Assembly (NCBI GenBank): GCA_023251155.1
Contig: JAHEZH010000009.1
Span: forward strand, 1-64,000
Length of the DNA: 64,000 bases
From: Flammeovirgaceae bacterium
GTDB taxonomy: Bacteria; Bacteroidota; Bacteroidia; Cytophagales; Cyclobacteriaceae
Direction: 5' to 3'
Positions within the stretch are counted from its first letter, which is position 1, and each line of letters starts with the position of its first letter. Below, one piece after another: positions 1 to 7,510 of the stretch. The notes beneath the pieces are model-generated. The model was not told the origin of the DNA. It saw nothing but the letters and a program-made list of their open reading frames with translations, and did no database searches. The translations under genes and the position numbers were made by a program.

Positions 1-981
1 CAGACTGGTAAATGGTCTCAACCTGTTTTGATTGATTCTGGAAAAAATTGGTTTGTGAATTGGGCGGATTACCCAATGATTGCTACTAACGGAAATGATT
101 TCATCGCGCATTACCTTGCAAAAAGCGGAGATGGCACTTATGCCTACGATGTAAAAATGACTTCTTCGTTGGATAAGGGCAATACTTGGAAAGCGTCCGG
201 CACCCTGCATGACGATGGCAAAGAAGCAGAACACGGTTTTGTATCTATGCTTCCATACAAAGAGAACTTCTTCATCGCCTGGCTCGATGGGAGAAACACA
301 GTAATGGAAGGAATGGAAAATCATGCAGGACATCACGGCCAGATGAGTTTGCGCGCTGCCATTGTTGATAAGGAAGGTAAGAAAATAAACGAATGGGAAT
401 TGGACAATCGTACCTGTGATTGTTGCCAGACGAGTGCAGCCATTACAGCCAATGGGCCGGTAGTGGTGTATCGGGATCGTTCCGAAGATGAAATTCGCGA
501 TATGTCCATTGTGCGACTGGTGAACAACGAGTGGACTCAGCCCGAAGCGATCTATCATGACAATTGGAAAATAGCAGGCTGTCCTGTGAACGGGCCTCGT
601 GTAGTAGCCAATGGAAATTTAGTAGCAGTTGCCTGGTATACCGTTCCGGAAGGCAAATCGAAAGTGAACGTTATTTTTTCGCATGATGGCGGAAAGTCAT
701 TTAATAGTCCCGTGCAGGTGGATGAAGGCAGCGCCATTGGCAGGGTAGATATAGTTATGCTGGACGATGAATCGGTAATGGCCAGCTGGATGGAAGGCAC
801 TACCATCAAAGCGGCAAAAGTACATGCCGATGGTATAAAAGATTCATCCATCATCATCGCCTCATCATCCGAATCAAGGTCGAGCGGATTTCCCCAGATG
901 ACAAAGTCAGGGAAGGAATTGTTTTTCGCCTGGACCGATGACACAGATAAAGTCGTGAAAGTAGCAAGCTTAGCCTTTTAA
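1..981 (+). CDS. Sialidase-like (BNR/Asp-box) beta-propeller protein, 5' partial
   Basis: The frame is open from the first base, so the gene starts outside the window; about 326 C-terminal residues are visible. An Asp-box (SHDGGKSF, about 679-702) and repeated short strand motifs indicate a six-bladed sialidase-like propeller. I see no evidence of real sialidase activity. A Cys-Asp-Cys-Cys motif is encoded at 415-426 and another Cys follows in GCPVNG, which is unusual for a periplasmic propeller and could bind metal (inference). It lies 81 bases upstream of a copper ATPase gene on the same strand, so a role in copper handling is plausible. The fold assignment is fairly secure; the function is unknown. 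Confidence 0.75.
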   Translation, partial: QTGKWSQPVLIDSGKNWFVNWADYPMIATNGNDFIAHYLAKSGDGTYAYDVKMTSSLDKGNTWKASGTLHDDGKEAEHGFVSMLPYKENFFIAWLDGRNTVMEGMENHAGHHGQMSLRAAIVDKEGKKINEWELDNRTCDCCQTSAAITANGPVVVYRDRSEDEIRDMSIVRLVNNEWTQPEAIYHDNWKIAGCPVNGPRVVANGNLVAVAWYTVPEGKSKVNVIFSHDGGKSFNSPVQVDEGSAIGRVDIVMLDDESVMASWMEGTTIKAAKVHADGIKDSSIIIASSSESRSSGFPQMTKSGKELFFAWTDDTDKVVKVASLAF

Positions 982-1062
982 CAAGCTCATTAACGAATTA
1001 GTAATAAATCTACCACAGACTATCGGATTTCGAATTACTAAAAGCAAAAAAACGTAGAAGCA

Positions 1063-3231
1063 ATGGAACATACACACGCACAACAATACACTTGCCCGAT
1101 GCATCCGGAAGTGATCAAAGATGCACCTGGAAAATGTCCTCTTTGCGGAATGACATTAATACCCCTTGCAGACAAAATGCAGCCAGGCAAAGGAAGCCAG
1201 CATGAACATACTCATGATGACCATACTGCTATGAAGACGGACAAGTCAACTGCAATGCAAGAACATGAGCATCATGGCGATCATGGTAAAGGTGGTCACG
1301 CTCATCATGCCGGTATGATTGATGACTTTAAAAAGCGTTTCTATATTGTATTGATCTTAACTATACCGATCATGGCGCTGTCGCCAATGATACAGCACTG
1401 GCTGAGCGTAAACTGGACCTTTACCGGATCATCATACCTGCTAATGGCATTGTCTACAGTCGTATACTTCTATGGTGGATGGCCGTTCCTGGTAGGACTC
1501 AAGGATGAACTGAAAGCAAAATCCCTTGGTATGATGACCTTAGTTGCCGTGGCGATCACGGTGGCTTATGCGTATAGTGTGGCGATCGTGTTCGGACTTC
1601 AGGGTATGGACTTCTTCTGGGAGTTGGCTACGCTGATCTTAATTATGTTGCTTGGTCATTGGATCGAAATGAAATCGATTATGGGTGCTTCACGTGAACT
1701 GGAATTACTCGTGCAACTCATGCCGTCCGAAGCACATCTTGTACAGAACGATCAGGTCGTTGACGTGAAGACCGATTCACTGAAAGTGGGGGATATTATT
1801 TTAGTCAAACCCGGAGAGAAGATAGCGGCTGATGGGATCATCGCAGACGGGAAGAGCTTTCTGAATGAATCAATGTTAACCGGTGAATCAAAACCTGTCG
1901 AGAAAACGGATGGTGAGAAAGTAATTGCAGGCTCCATTAATGGAAATGGTTCCCTTAAAGTTGAAGTGTCCCATGGAAGTAAAGATTCCTATCTGGCTCA
2001 GGTTATTAAGCTGGTGCAGGATGCGCAAGACAGTAAATCAAAAACGCAACTATTGGCCGATAAAGCTGCGCAATGGTTGACCATCATTGCCCTGGCATCT
2101 GGTGCGTTGACGTTTATCATTTGGTTAGTCCTTGGTAAAGATTTGGCATTTGCCATGGAACGAATGGTTACGGTAATTGTAATTTGTTGCCCTCACGCCT
2201 TAGGACTTGCTGTTCCTTTAGTTGTTGCCAGATCAACTGCTATTTCTGCGCAGAGCGGATTGCTTATTAAGAACAGGACCGCATTCGAGAACTCCCGTAA
2301 AATCACCACACTTGTTTTTGATAAGACCGGTACGCTCACGGTTGGAGAATTTAAAGTGGTACGTTTTGAATCATTAGGAGAAAATATAGATCGCAATCAG
2401 GCGCTTTCTTGGGCAGCAACACTCGAGCAAAATTCGGAACATCCTATTGCCACGGGTATTACAAAGAAAGCACAGGAGTTGAATTTAAACTTACCTGGTA
2501 TGCAGGGCTTCAGCGCGATTACCGGTAAAGGCATACAAGCTACTATCGAAGGTAAATCCGTAAAGGTGGTAAGCCCCGGTTATTTAAAAGAAAATAATCT
2601 ACAGGCATCCATTACACCGTCAACGCAAGCTGAAACAGTAGTATATGTTTTACGCGATGAGATGGTAGTAGGGTTCATTGCACTGGCCGATGAAATCAGA
2701 AAAGAGTCTCCTCAGGCTATCAAAACACTTCGTGCAAATGGAATAAAAACCTTATTACTCACGGGTGATAATAAGGAAGTTGCCAGGCAAGTGAGTGAAT
2801 CACTGGCCATGGACGGCTTTATAGCCGAAGTGCTTCCACATCAAAAGCTGGAAAAGATTAAAGAGCTTCAGAGTAAAGGAGAATTTGTTGCCATGACAGG
2901 TGATGGCGTAAATGATGCTCCGGCTTTAGCCCAGGCCAACATTGGTATAGCCGTAGGTTCAGGTTCTGATATAGCAGCAGAGACGGCAGGCATTGTTCTG
3001 GTCAATAGCAATCCGCAAGATGTTGTCAACCTGATCCTTTTCGGAAAAGCCACCTATCGAAAAATGATTCAGAACCTGGCGTGGGCTACGGGTTATAACA
3101 TTATTGCCATGCCGCTGGCAGCAGGCATTCTTTACAATGCCGGCATCGTACTGAGTCCTGCTATTGGTGCTGTGCTAATGAGTGTCAGCACGGTTGTGGT
3201 TGCCATTAACGCGCGACTTTTAAAAGTATAG
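1063..3231 (+). CDS. copB: CPH-type heavy-metal (copper) P-type ATPase, CopB-like
   Basis: This is a P1B-type ATPase of 722 residues that pumps copper (possibly silver) across the inner membrane. The N-terminus carries a YHS-like heavy-metal-binding domain (YTCPMHPEV...CPLCGM, residues about 9-36), then a His-rich stretch to about residue 88. After that come membrane helices, the TGES actuator motif (about 273), the transmembrane CPH motif (about 375, in CCPHALG), the phosphorylation site DKTGT (about 419) and GDGVND (about 613). CPH rather than CPC places it in the CopB (P1B-3) group. The length is normal and the start has no competitor nearby. Three short co-directional genes follow. Family certain; exact ion inferred. 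Confidence 0.93.
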   Translation: MEHTHAQQYTCPMHPEVIKDAPGKCPLCGMTLIPLADKMQPGKGSQHEHTHDDHTAMKTDKSTAMQEHEHHGDHGKGGHAHHAGMIDDFKKRFYIVLILTIPIMALSPMIQHWLSVNWTFTGSSYLLMALSTVVYFYGGWPFLVGLKDELKAKSLGMMTLVAVAITVAYAYSVAIVFGLQGMDFFWELATLILIMLLGHWIEMKSIMGASRELELLVQLMPSEAHLVQNDQVVDVKTDSLKVGDIILVKPGEKIAADGIIADGKSFLNESMLTGESKPVEKTDGEKVIAGSINGNGSLKVEVSHGSKDSYLAQVIKLVQDAQDSKSKTQLLADKAAQWLTIIALASGALTFIIWLVLGKDLAFAMERMVTVIVICCPHALGLAVPLVVARSTAISAQSGLLIKNRTAFENSRKITTLVFDKTGTLTVGEFKVVRFESLGENIDRNQALSWAATLEQNSEHPIATGITKKAQELNLNLPGMQGFSAITGKGIQATIEGKSVKVVSPGYLKENNLQASITPSTQAETVVYVLRDEMVVGFIALADEIRKESPQAIKTLRANGIKTLLLTGDNKEVARQVSESLAMDGFIAEVLPHQKLEKIKELQSKGEFVAMTGDGVNDAPALAQANIGIAVGSGSDIAAETAGIVLVNSNPQDVVNLILFGKATYRKMIQNLAWATGYNIIAMPLAAGILYNAGIVLSPAIGAVLMSVSTVVVAINARLLKV

Positions 3232-3272
3232 AACAACACTAAACTGAAATAATAAAACAGACTTATTTACAC

Positions 3273-4136
3273 ATGAAAAAATTAAATATCCTTTCTATTT
3301 TCTTTGCCTTGATAATCGGCTATCCTTCATTTGCACAGTTAAATTTTCCCCATGCAAGTCCGGATGCGGAACTCAGGCAACAAGTAGGATTTACTGAGGT
3401 AGTAGTGAAATATTCCCGGCCCGGTGCAAAAGGCAGGAAGATCTTCGGCAACCTGGTTCCCTTTGGAGAACTATGGAGAACCGGTGCCAGCGATGCAACT
3501 ACCATTCATTTTTCAGATACCGTACAATTGAATGGAAATAGTATTCCGAAAGGAACCTATTCTCTTTTCACTATTCCCGAAAAAGAAGCGTGGACGATCA
3601 TTATCAACAAGGACACCGCCATGCATGGTGCGTCTAATTATACCAAAGATCTTGACATTTTACGATTCAAGGTGAAGCCGGAAAATACACTACGCTTTTA
3701 TGAAACCTTTACCATTGAGGTGAATGATATAATAAAAGAATCAGCCAGTATTTACCTGGCCTGGGAGAACACGCAAGTGAAATTAAGTCTCAGGACAAAT
3801 GCAGATGATAAAGTCATGGCTGAGATAAATGAACGCATCGTAAAAGGCAAAGAAGAAAAACCAAATCTTTATTATCAGGCCAGTTTATATTATTTCAACA
3901 ACGAGAAGGATTTAAACACGGCATTGGGTTGGATAAAAACAGCCAATAAGAAAGGCGATGAAGTCATGTACTTCCAGCTTCAGGCAAGGATAGAAGCGGC
4001 ATTGGGTAATTATAGCCAGGCGATCAAATCGGCTGAGGCATCTTCCCGCTTAGCGAAAGAAAAGAAATTGGATCAGGTCATTACAGCGAATCAAAAGTTG
4101 ATTGATGAATGGAAAGGTAAATCTGTAATGAAATAA
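3273..4136 (+). CDS. DUF2911 domain-containing exported protein
   Basis: A 287-residue protein with a signal peptide ending near residue 21 (YPSFAQ). It has the typical DUF2911 core: SPDAELRQQVG, then YSRPGAKGRKIFG, FGELWRTGASDAT and IPKGTYSLFTIP. The C-terminal third is helical and resembles tetratricopeptide-like repeats (NTALGWIKTANKKGDE). The biochemical role of DUF2911 is not known. The gene begins 41 bases after the copper ATPase and is followed after 27 bases by the YceI gene, so the three are probably co-transcribed. Family assignment is firm; a link to copper stress rests only on position. Confidence 0.88.
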   Translation: MKKLNILSIFFALIIGYPSFAQLNFPHASPDAELRQQVGFTEVVVKYSRPGAKGRKIFGNLVPFGELWRTGASDATTIHFSDTVQLNGNSIPKGTYSLFTIPEKEAWTIIINKDTAMHGASNYTKDLDILRFKVKPENTLRFYETFTIEVNDIIKESASIYLAWENTQVKLSLRTNADDKVMAEINERIVKGKEEKPNLYYQASLYYFNNEKDLNTALGWIKTANKKGDEVMYFQLQARIEAALGNYSQAIKSAEASSRLAKEKKLDQVITANQKLIDEWKGKSVMK

Positions 4137-4163
4137 GAACGCGCATTTCATAATTCATTAAAG

Positions 4164-4772
4164 ATGAACGTGACGATAAGCATACTAAAACACACGATAC
4201 TAATTGGACTTGTATTTTTAGCGTCAGGAGTACAGGCGCAAAAAATAGAAATCAATACGGTTGAAAGTTCAGTAAACTGGACAGGTAAGAAACTTACCGG
4301 GGAACATACAGGTACTCTTTCATTTGTGAAGGGAGAAATGGTGCTGAATAAAAAGAAACTTACCGGTGGCGTTTTTGAAATTGACATGAACAGTATTATC
4401 TGTACGGACATTCAGGATAAAAAGTCCAATGTCCGGCTGATCGATCATTTAAAATCAGATGATTTTTTCTCAGTTCGCACCAATCCCATAAGCCGTTTAG
4501 AGATCACCAAAGTTCAGCATCTTCAGGGTGATGAGTATAGTATTACTGGAAACCTGACCATCAAAGGCACCACACAAGCAATTACGTTTCCTGCGACAGT
4601 GATGGTTACCAGGGGGCTCGTAACAGCCAAGGCCCAACTGACTTTCGACAGGAGTAAATACAATATCAAGTTCGGTTCCAATTCATTCTTTGAAAATCTT
4701 GGAGACGAAATGATCTACGATGACATTGACCTGGTGATTCAACTGACCGGACAAATACCTGTACGCAATTAA
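4164..4772 (+). CDS. YceI family periplasmic protein
   Basis: A 202-residue protein with a signal peptide (hydrophobic run ending ASGVQAQ near residue 25). The remainder is a YceI-type lipocalin-like barrel, recognised from VNWTGKKLTGEHTGTL near the N-terminus, the central LIDHLKSDDFF motif and LTIKGTTQAITFP. YceI proteins bind isoprenoid-like lipids and are often induced by stress or found beside redox or metal genes. Here it is the third gene of the set that starts with the copper ATPase. I see no metal-binding signature in it. Family assignment is confident; ligand unknown. Confidence 0.9.
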   Translation: MNVTISILKHTILIGLVFLASGVQAQKIEINTVESSVNWTGKKLTGEHTGTLSFVKGEMVLNKKKLTGGVFEIDMNSIICTDIQDKKSNVRLIDHLKSDDFFSVRTNPISRLEITKVQHLQGDEYSITGNLTIKGTTQAITFPATVMVTRGLVTAKAQLTFDRSKYNIKFGSNSFFENLGDEMIYDDIDLVIQLTGQIPVRN

Positions 4773-4821
4773 CAAGAGTAATAATTCAAACATGAAGTAA
4801 TCCATTAGCTAAACGACAACG

Positions 4822-5580
4822 ATGCTTGCGAAAAATACGGTAACACAATCTCTGCTCATCTATAGCGACATGGTCGTCTTCGGAGGAACGAATATCCGTA
4901 CGAAACCGCATGCACATCATGCACTGGAAATAATCCTGGCAAAAGATTTATCAATGACAGTCATTCATCAGGCCAAACATTATACGGCCAGAGGCCTAAT
5001 TCTGAAGGCGGATGTGATGCATCAAACCTATGGAGAAGGTGCTGCAATATTTCTTTATTTCGATCCGGAAAGTCTATTTGCAAGGCAGTTTAATATACTT
5101 CTTCGAGGTGAAGGTATTTTGATATTGGAAGATGAAGTGTCATTGAAACTTATCGATTTCTTGGGAAAAGGAATGCGCGAGAACGTTTTAGAGTCTGCCA
5201 TCAAGGAATATTTACAGGAAACGTTTTTCGCGCATCATCCTCTCTATTCCTTCAATCCCATCGTGGATGAGCGAATTACTAAATTGATTGGCTTCATTAA
5301 AATCAATTTGGTAGGGACCCTTACCATAAAAGAATTAACAGAAGAAGTGTGTCTTTCGGAAAGCAGACTTTTTCACCTGTTTAAAACTGAGATCGGTATC
5401 CCCATTAGAAAATATATTTTATGGTGTCGCATCCGTAAGGTACTTCAACTGGTTATTGACGGCAATAGTCTGACACAAGCAGCACAGGTATCCGGGTTTG
5501 CTGACGTAGCCCACCTCAACAGAACATTTGTATCTTTTTTTGGAATAAGCCCATCGCATGTTTTAAAGAGTATCCTATAA
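4822..5580 (+). CDS. AraC family transcriptional regulator
   Basis: A 252-residue regulator. The N-terminal half has a cupin-like pattern (TKPHAHHALEIILAKD and later RGLILKADVMHQ), normally the sensing domain. The C-terminal 100 residues form the two helix-turn-helix AraC module: IKELTEEVCLSESRLFHLFKTEIG and then LTQAAQVSGFADVAHLNRTFVSFFGISPS. It is co-directional with the copper ATPase, DUF2911 and YceI genes and lies 49 bases after the last of these, so it may regulate this group, though no operator could be identified. It ends only four bases before the out-of-frame tail of the convergent membrane protein gene. Family certain; regulon inferred. Confidence 0.9.
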   Translation: MLAKNTVTQSLLIYSDMVVFGGTNIRTKPHAHHALEIILAKDLSMTVIHQAKHYTARGLILKADVMHQTYGEGAAIFLYFDPESLFARQFNILLRGEGILILEDEVSLKLIDFLGKGMRENVLESAIKEYLQETFFAHHPLYSFNPIVDERITKLIGFIKINLVGTLTIKELTEEVCLSESRLFHLFKTEIGIPIRKYILWCRIRKVLQLVIDGNSLTQAAQVSGFADVAHLNRTFVSFFGISPSHVLKSIL

Positions 5581-5584
5581 AAGA

Positions 5585-5725
5585 TTAGTGTTTGATATGC
5601 TTGCTGTGAGTAGTATTGTCTTCGAACGCACCGGGAGGTTCGCGGTAAAGCACAAGAAACCCAGCGCATAGGATTAGTAAAACAGGCCATCCGATGGAAA
5701 ACCAGGATAACGGTTTGCGAAAAAA
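5585..5725 (-). other. Out-of-frame 3' tail of the preceding membrane protein gene
   Basis: Read in the +1 frame from the homopolymer at 5720-5726, the minus strand encodes RKPLSWFSIGWPVLLILCAG and then FLVLYREPPGAFEDN, ending at a TAA (5585-5587). This is a convincing last membrane helix and polar tail, and it fills the gap to the convergent AraC gene, leaving four bases. The gene therefore probably lost one base in a run of A/T, through a real mutation or a sequencing error. Confidence 0.7.
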
Positions 5726-6240
5726 ATGTTGAGCGTAAAGGCCAACGAAACCAGGATAAGAAGTATGCCTAAATACTTATGAATACGTTGCGCCCATTCT
5801 ATTGCTTCGTTGCTCCCATGCTGCTCATGTACTAAAAACAAAACTCCAATTGCCAAAAGCGCGAGCGGCCAGCCATAATCCAAGGCTGGAATGTTCTTTA
5901 CCTTGGAAAGAATTTCAGCCAATCCTGCAAGGCTCAATAAGAGCGCTATCAGCAAGTGTTGACGCTGTTGCGGGTCTTTAAGAACCAGCGACCAAACCAA
6001 CGGCACTTTTGCAATGCCATGATGAAGCAGTAAATAACTGGCCAGAAAAATACCTGCCGCGAGGACAATGCTTTGCCAGAGCACCATCGAATTTCTAATT
6101 ATTCCAAAGCCCTGTAGCAAAGCAATAATTCCAATCGGTCCAAATAAACCCCCTTCAATCCAGTGGCCTAAATTCGACAACTGTCGCATTTCTTCTACAG
6201 TGTGCAAGGCAGACCAATCCACACCTTGATGTTTATCCAT
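5674..6240 (-). CDS. Multi-pass membrane protein, apparently frameshifted near its 3' end
   Basis: Protein of unknown family with about six hydrophobic segments; it starts MDKHQGVDW and has conserved-looking GHWIEGGLFGP and LLHHGIAKVP stretches. I chose the start at 6240, not the upstream ATG at 6270, because a -7 box (TAGGTTTG) at 6268-6275 would overlap the longer version. The current reading frame stops at 5674 after an abrupt ANRYPGFPSDGLFY end. Adding one base to the A7 run at 5720-5726 would continue the protein through one more membrane helix to a stop at 5585-5587. See the separate tail entry. I do not recognise the family; a link to copper handling is only positional. Confidence 0.75.
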   Translation of the reverse strand: MDKHQGVDWSALHTVEEMRQLSNLGHWIEGGLFGPIGIIALLQGFGIIRNSMVLWQSIVLAAGIFLASYLLLHHGIAKVPLVWSLVLKDPQQRQHLLIALLLSLAGLAEILSKVKNIPALDYGWPLALLAIGVLFLVHEQHGSNEAIEWAQRIHKYLGILLILVSLAFTLNIFFANRYPGFPSDGLFY

Positions 6241-6267
6241 GTGTTTTTCTTGTTTAATTGATTTTAA

Positions 6268-6275
6268 CAAACCTA
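6268..6275 (-). promoter_or_regulatory. Bacteroidota -7 promoter element for the membrane protein gene
   Basis: The minus strand reads TAGGTTTG, a full match to the Bacteroidota -7 consensus TAnnTTTG, 28 bases upstream of the ATG at 6240. I could not place a convincing -33 TTTG at the usual 19-21 base spacing, so this is a moderate prediction. Confidence 0.45.
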
Positions 6276-6429
6276 ATGGGACAAATCGAAAGTTTAATTG
6301 AAGGATTCTGCTGTGACCTTGAACGATCCTGCTTTTATTTCAAAAGCTCTTCAGTCCTGTCAAAAATGGCATAATAGTTTAAGTGGAATTAATAAAAACA
6401 TACCCAAGTTTTGAACTAAAAAATGACTT

Positions 6430-7053
6430 ATGAAACTGACTAAACTAATATCAGCTGCGCTGTTTATTCTATTGATTGCCTCCGCCTGTAAAGACGATGA
6501 TAACGGTTTGAAAGTGCAATCGCACGACAGTAATGAGATGATGTCTATTATGCATGCAATGAACTCAAAAATGGATGCCATGCAAATGACTGGTGATGCC
6601 GACCATGATTTTGCAAATATGATGGTAATGCATCATCAGGGTGCTATCGATATGGCAAACAAGGAACTGGAGAAAGGTGATGACGCTACTATAAAGTCTA
6701 TGGCCCAGCAAATCATCGCGAAACAGACGGCAGAAAAAGCCGACTTAACCGCTTGGTTGCAAAACGATACGCCCGTAGCTTCTCCCGAGGGCGAGGCATT
6801 CGATGCAGAAATGATGGATGTTATGAAGAAAATGAAAAACTGGAAGGACATACAAGTGTTGACTGGAAACACGGATCACGATTTTTCCGAGTTAATGATT
6901 GTTCATCACCAGACAGCTGTGGACAATGCAGGATCTATTCTGCATCATGGTCACCATGACAACATAAAAGAAATGGCAAAAATGATGATTACTGATCAGA
7001 ATAAAGAGATAACAGACTTTTCAGCATGGCTGATGACCAACAAAGGTTATTAA
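6430..7053 (+). CDS. DUF305 domain lipoprotein with two DUF305 repeats
   Basis: A 207-residue protein with a lipoprotein signal (LLIASAC, Cys near residue 20). It contains two tandem DUF305 units with the family's Met/His-rich signatures: DHDFANMMVMHHQGAIDMA and, about 90 residues later, DHDFSELMIVHHQTAVDNA. DUF305 is a four-helix ferritin-like fold common in copper and heavy-metal resistance loci; the HHQ motif with surrounding methionines suggests metal binding, not shown biochemically here. It is followed after 49 bases by the Csp-like gene. Family certain; copper binding inferred from context and composition. Confidence 0.9.
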   Translation: MKLTKLISAALFILLIASACKDDDNGLKVQSHDSNEMMSIMHAMNSKMDAMQMTGDADHDFANMMVMHHQGAIDMANKELEKGDDATIKSMAQQIIAKQTAEKADLTAWLQNDTPVASPEGEAFDAEMMDVMKKMKNWKDIQVLTGNTDHDFSELMIVHHQTAVDNAGSILHHGHHDNIKEMAKMMITDQNKEITDFSAWLMTNKGY

Positions 7054-7102
7054 AAATATATCTGTATTACTCAATCAAATTAATCAACTAAAAAACAAAT
7101 TT

Positions 7103-7453
7103 ATGAGTCACGAGAAATTTAAAACCTGCATTGATGCATGTAATGATTGTGCAGCAGAGTGTGAACATTGTGCCACTGCATGCGGGCATGAGAAGAATGC
7201 ATCCCTGATGGCAAAGTGTATGGAGCTTGATCGATATTGTGCTGATATGTGCCGAACCGCAGCAAGTTTTATGGCACGAGCCGATGAACACACCATGGCA
7301 TTTGTAAATAAATTTTGTGAGCTATGTTCTGAGATTTGTGAGGCCTGTGCTGACGAATGCGAAAAGCATGATATGGATCACTGCAAAAGATGTGCAGAGG
7401 CCTGTCGCAAGTGCGCTGAAGAGTGCCGGTCTATGGCGGAACAACACGCTTAA
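7103..7453 (+). CDS. Four-helix bundle copper-binding protein (Csp-like)
   Basis: A 116-residue, Cys-rich protein with regularly spaced CxxxC pairs throughout (CIDACNDCAAECEHC, CELCSEICEACADEC, CKRCAEACRKCAEEC). This is the pattern of the Csp family of copper storage proteins, in which cysteines line the core of a four-helix bundle and bind many Cu(I) ions. There is no signal peptide, so it should act in the cytoplasm, like Csp3. It lies between a DUF305 lipoprotein gene and a multicopper oxidase gene, and is followed directly by a hairpin terminator. Family assignment is strong. Confidence 0.92.
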   Translation: MSHEKFKTCIDACNDCAAECEHCATACGHEKNASLMAKCMELDRYCADMCRTAASFMARADEHTMAFVNKFCELCSEICEACADECEKHDMDHCKRCAEACRKCAEECRSMAEQHA

Positions 7454-7456
7454 TTT

Positions 7457-7493
7457 TAAAAAAGAGCTTCTTTGCAGAGGCTCTTCTTTTTTT
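7457..7493 (+). terminator. Rho-independent terminator after the Csp-like gene
   Basis: AAGAGC and GCTCTT arms enclose a short loop and are followed by a run of seven T. The hairpin begins four bases after the stop codon of the Csp-like gene and ends before the multicopper oxidase start, separating the two transcripts at least partly. Confidence 0.7.
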
Positions 7494-7510
7494 ATGTCTC
7501 CAGATTAATT

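Noticed and set aside
28-981. True sialidase activity for the first gene
   Set aside because: Asp-boxes show the fold only; the catalytic Arg triad and Tyr are not identifiable in the visible part.
5445-5690. An 81-codon minus-strand frame
   Set aside because: It overlaps the AraC gene. The stretch above 5584 is better read in another frame as the tail of the membrane protein.
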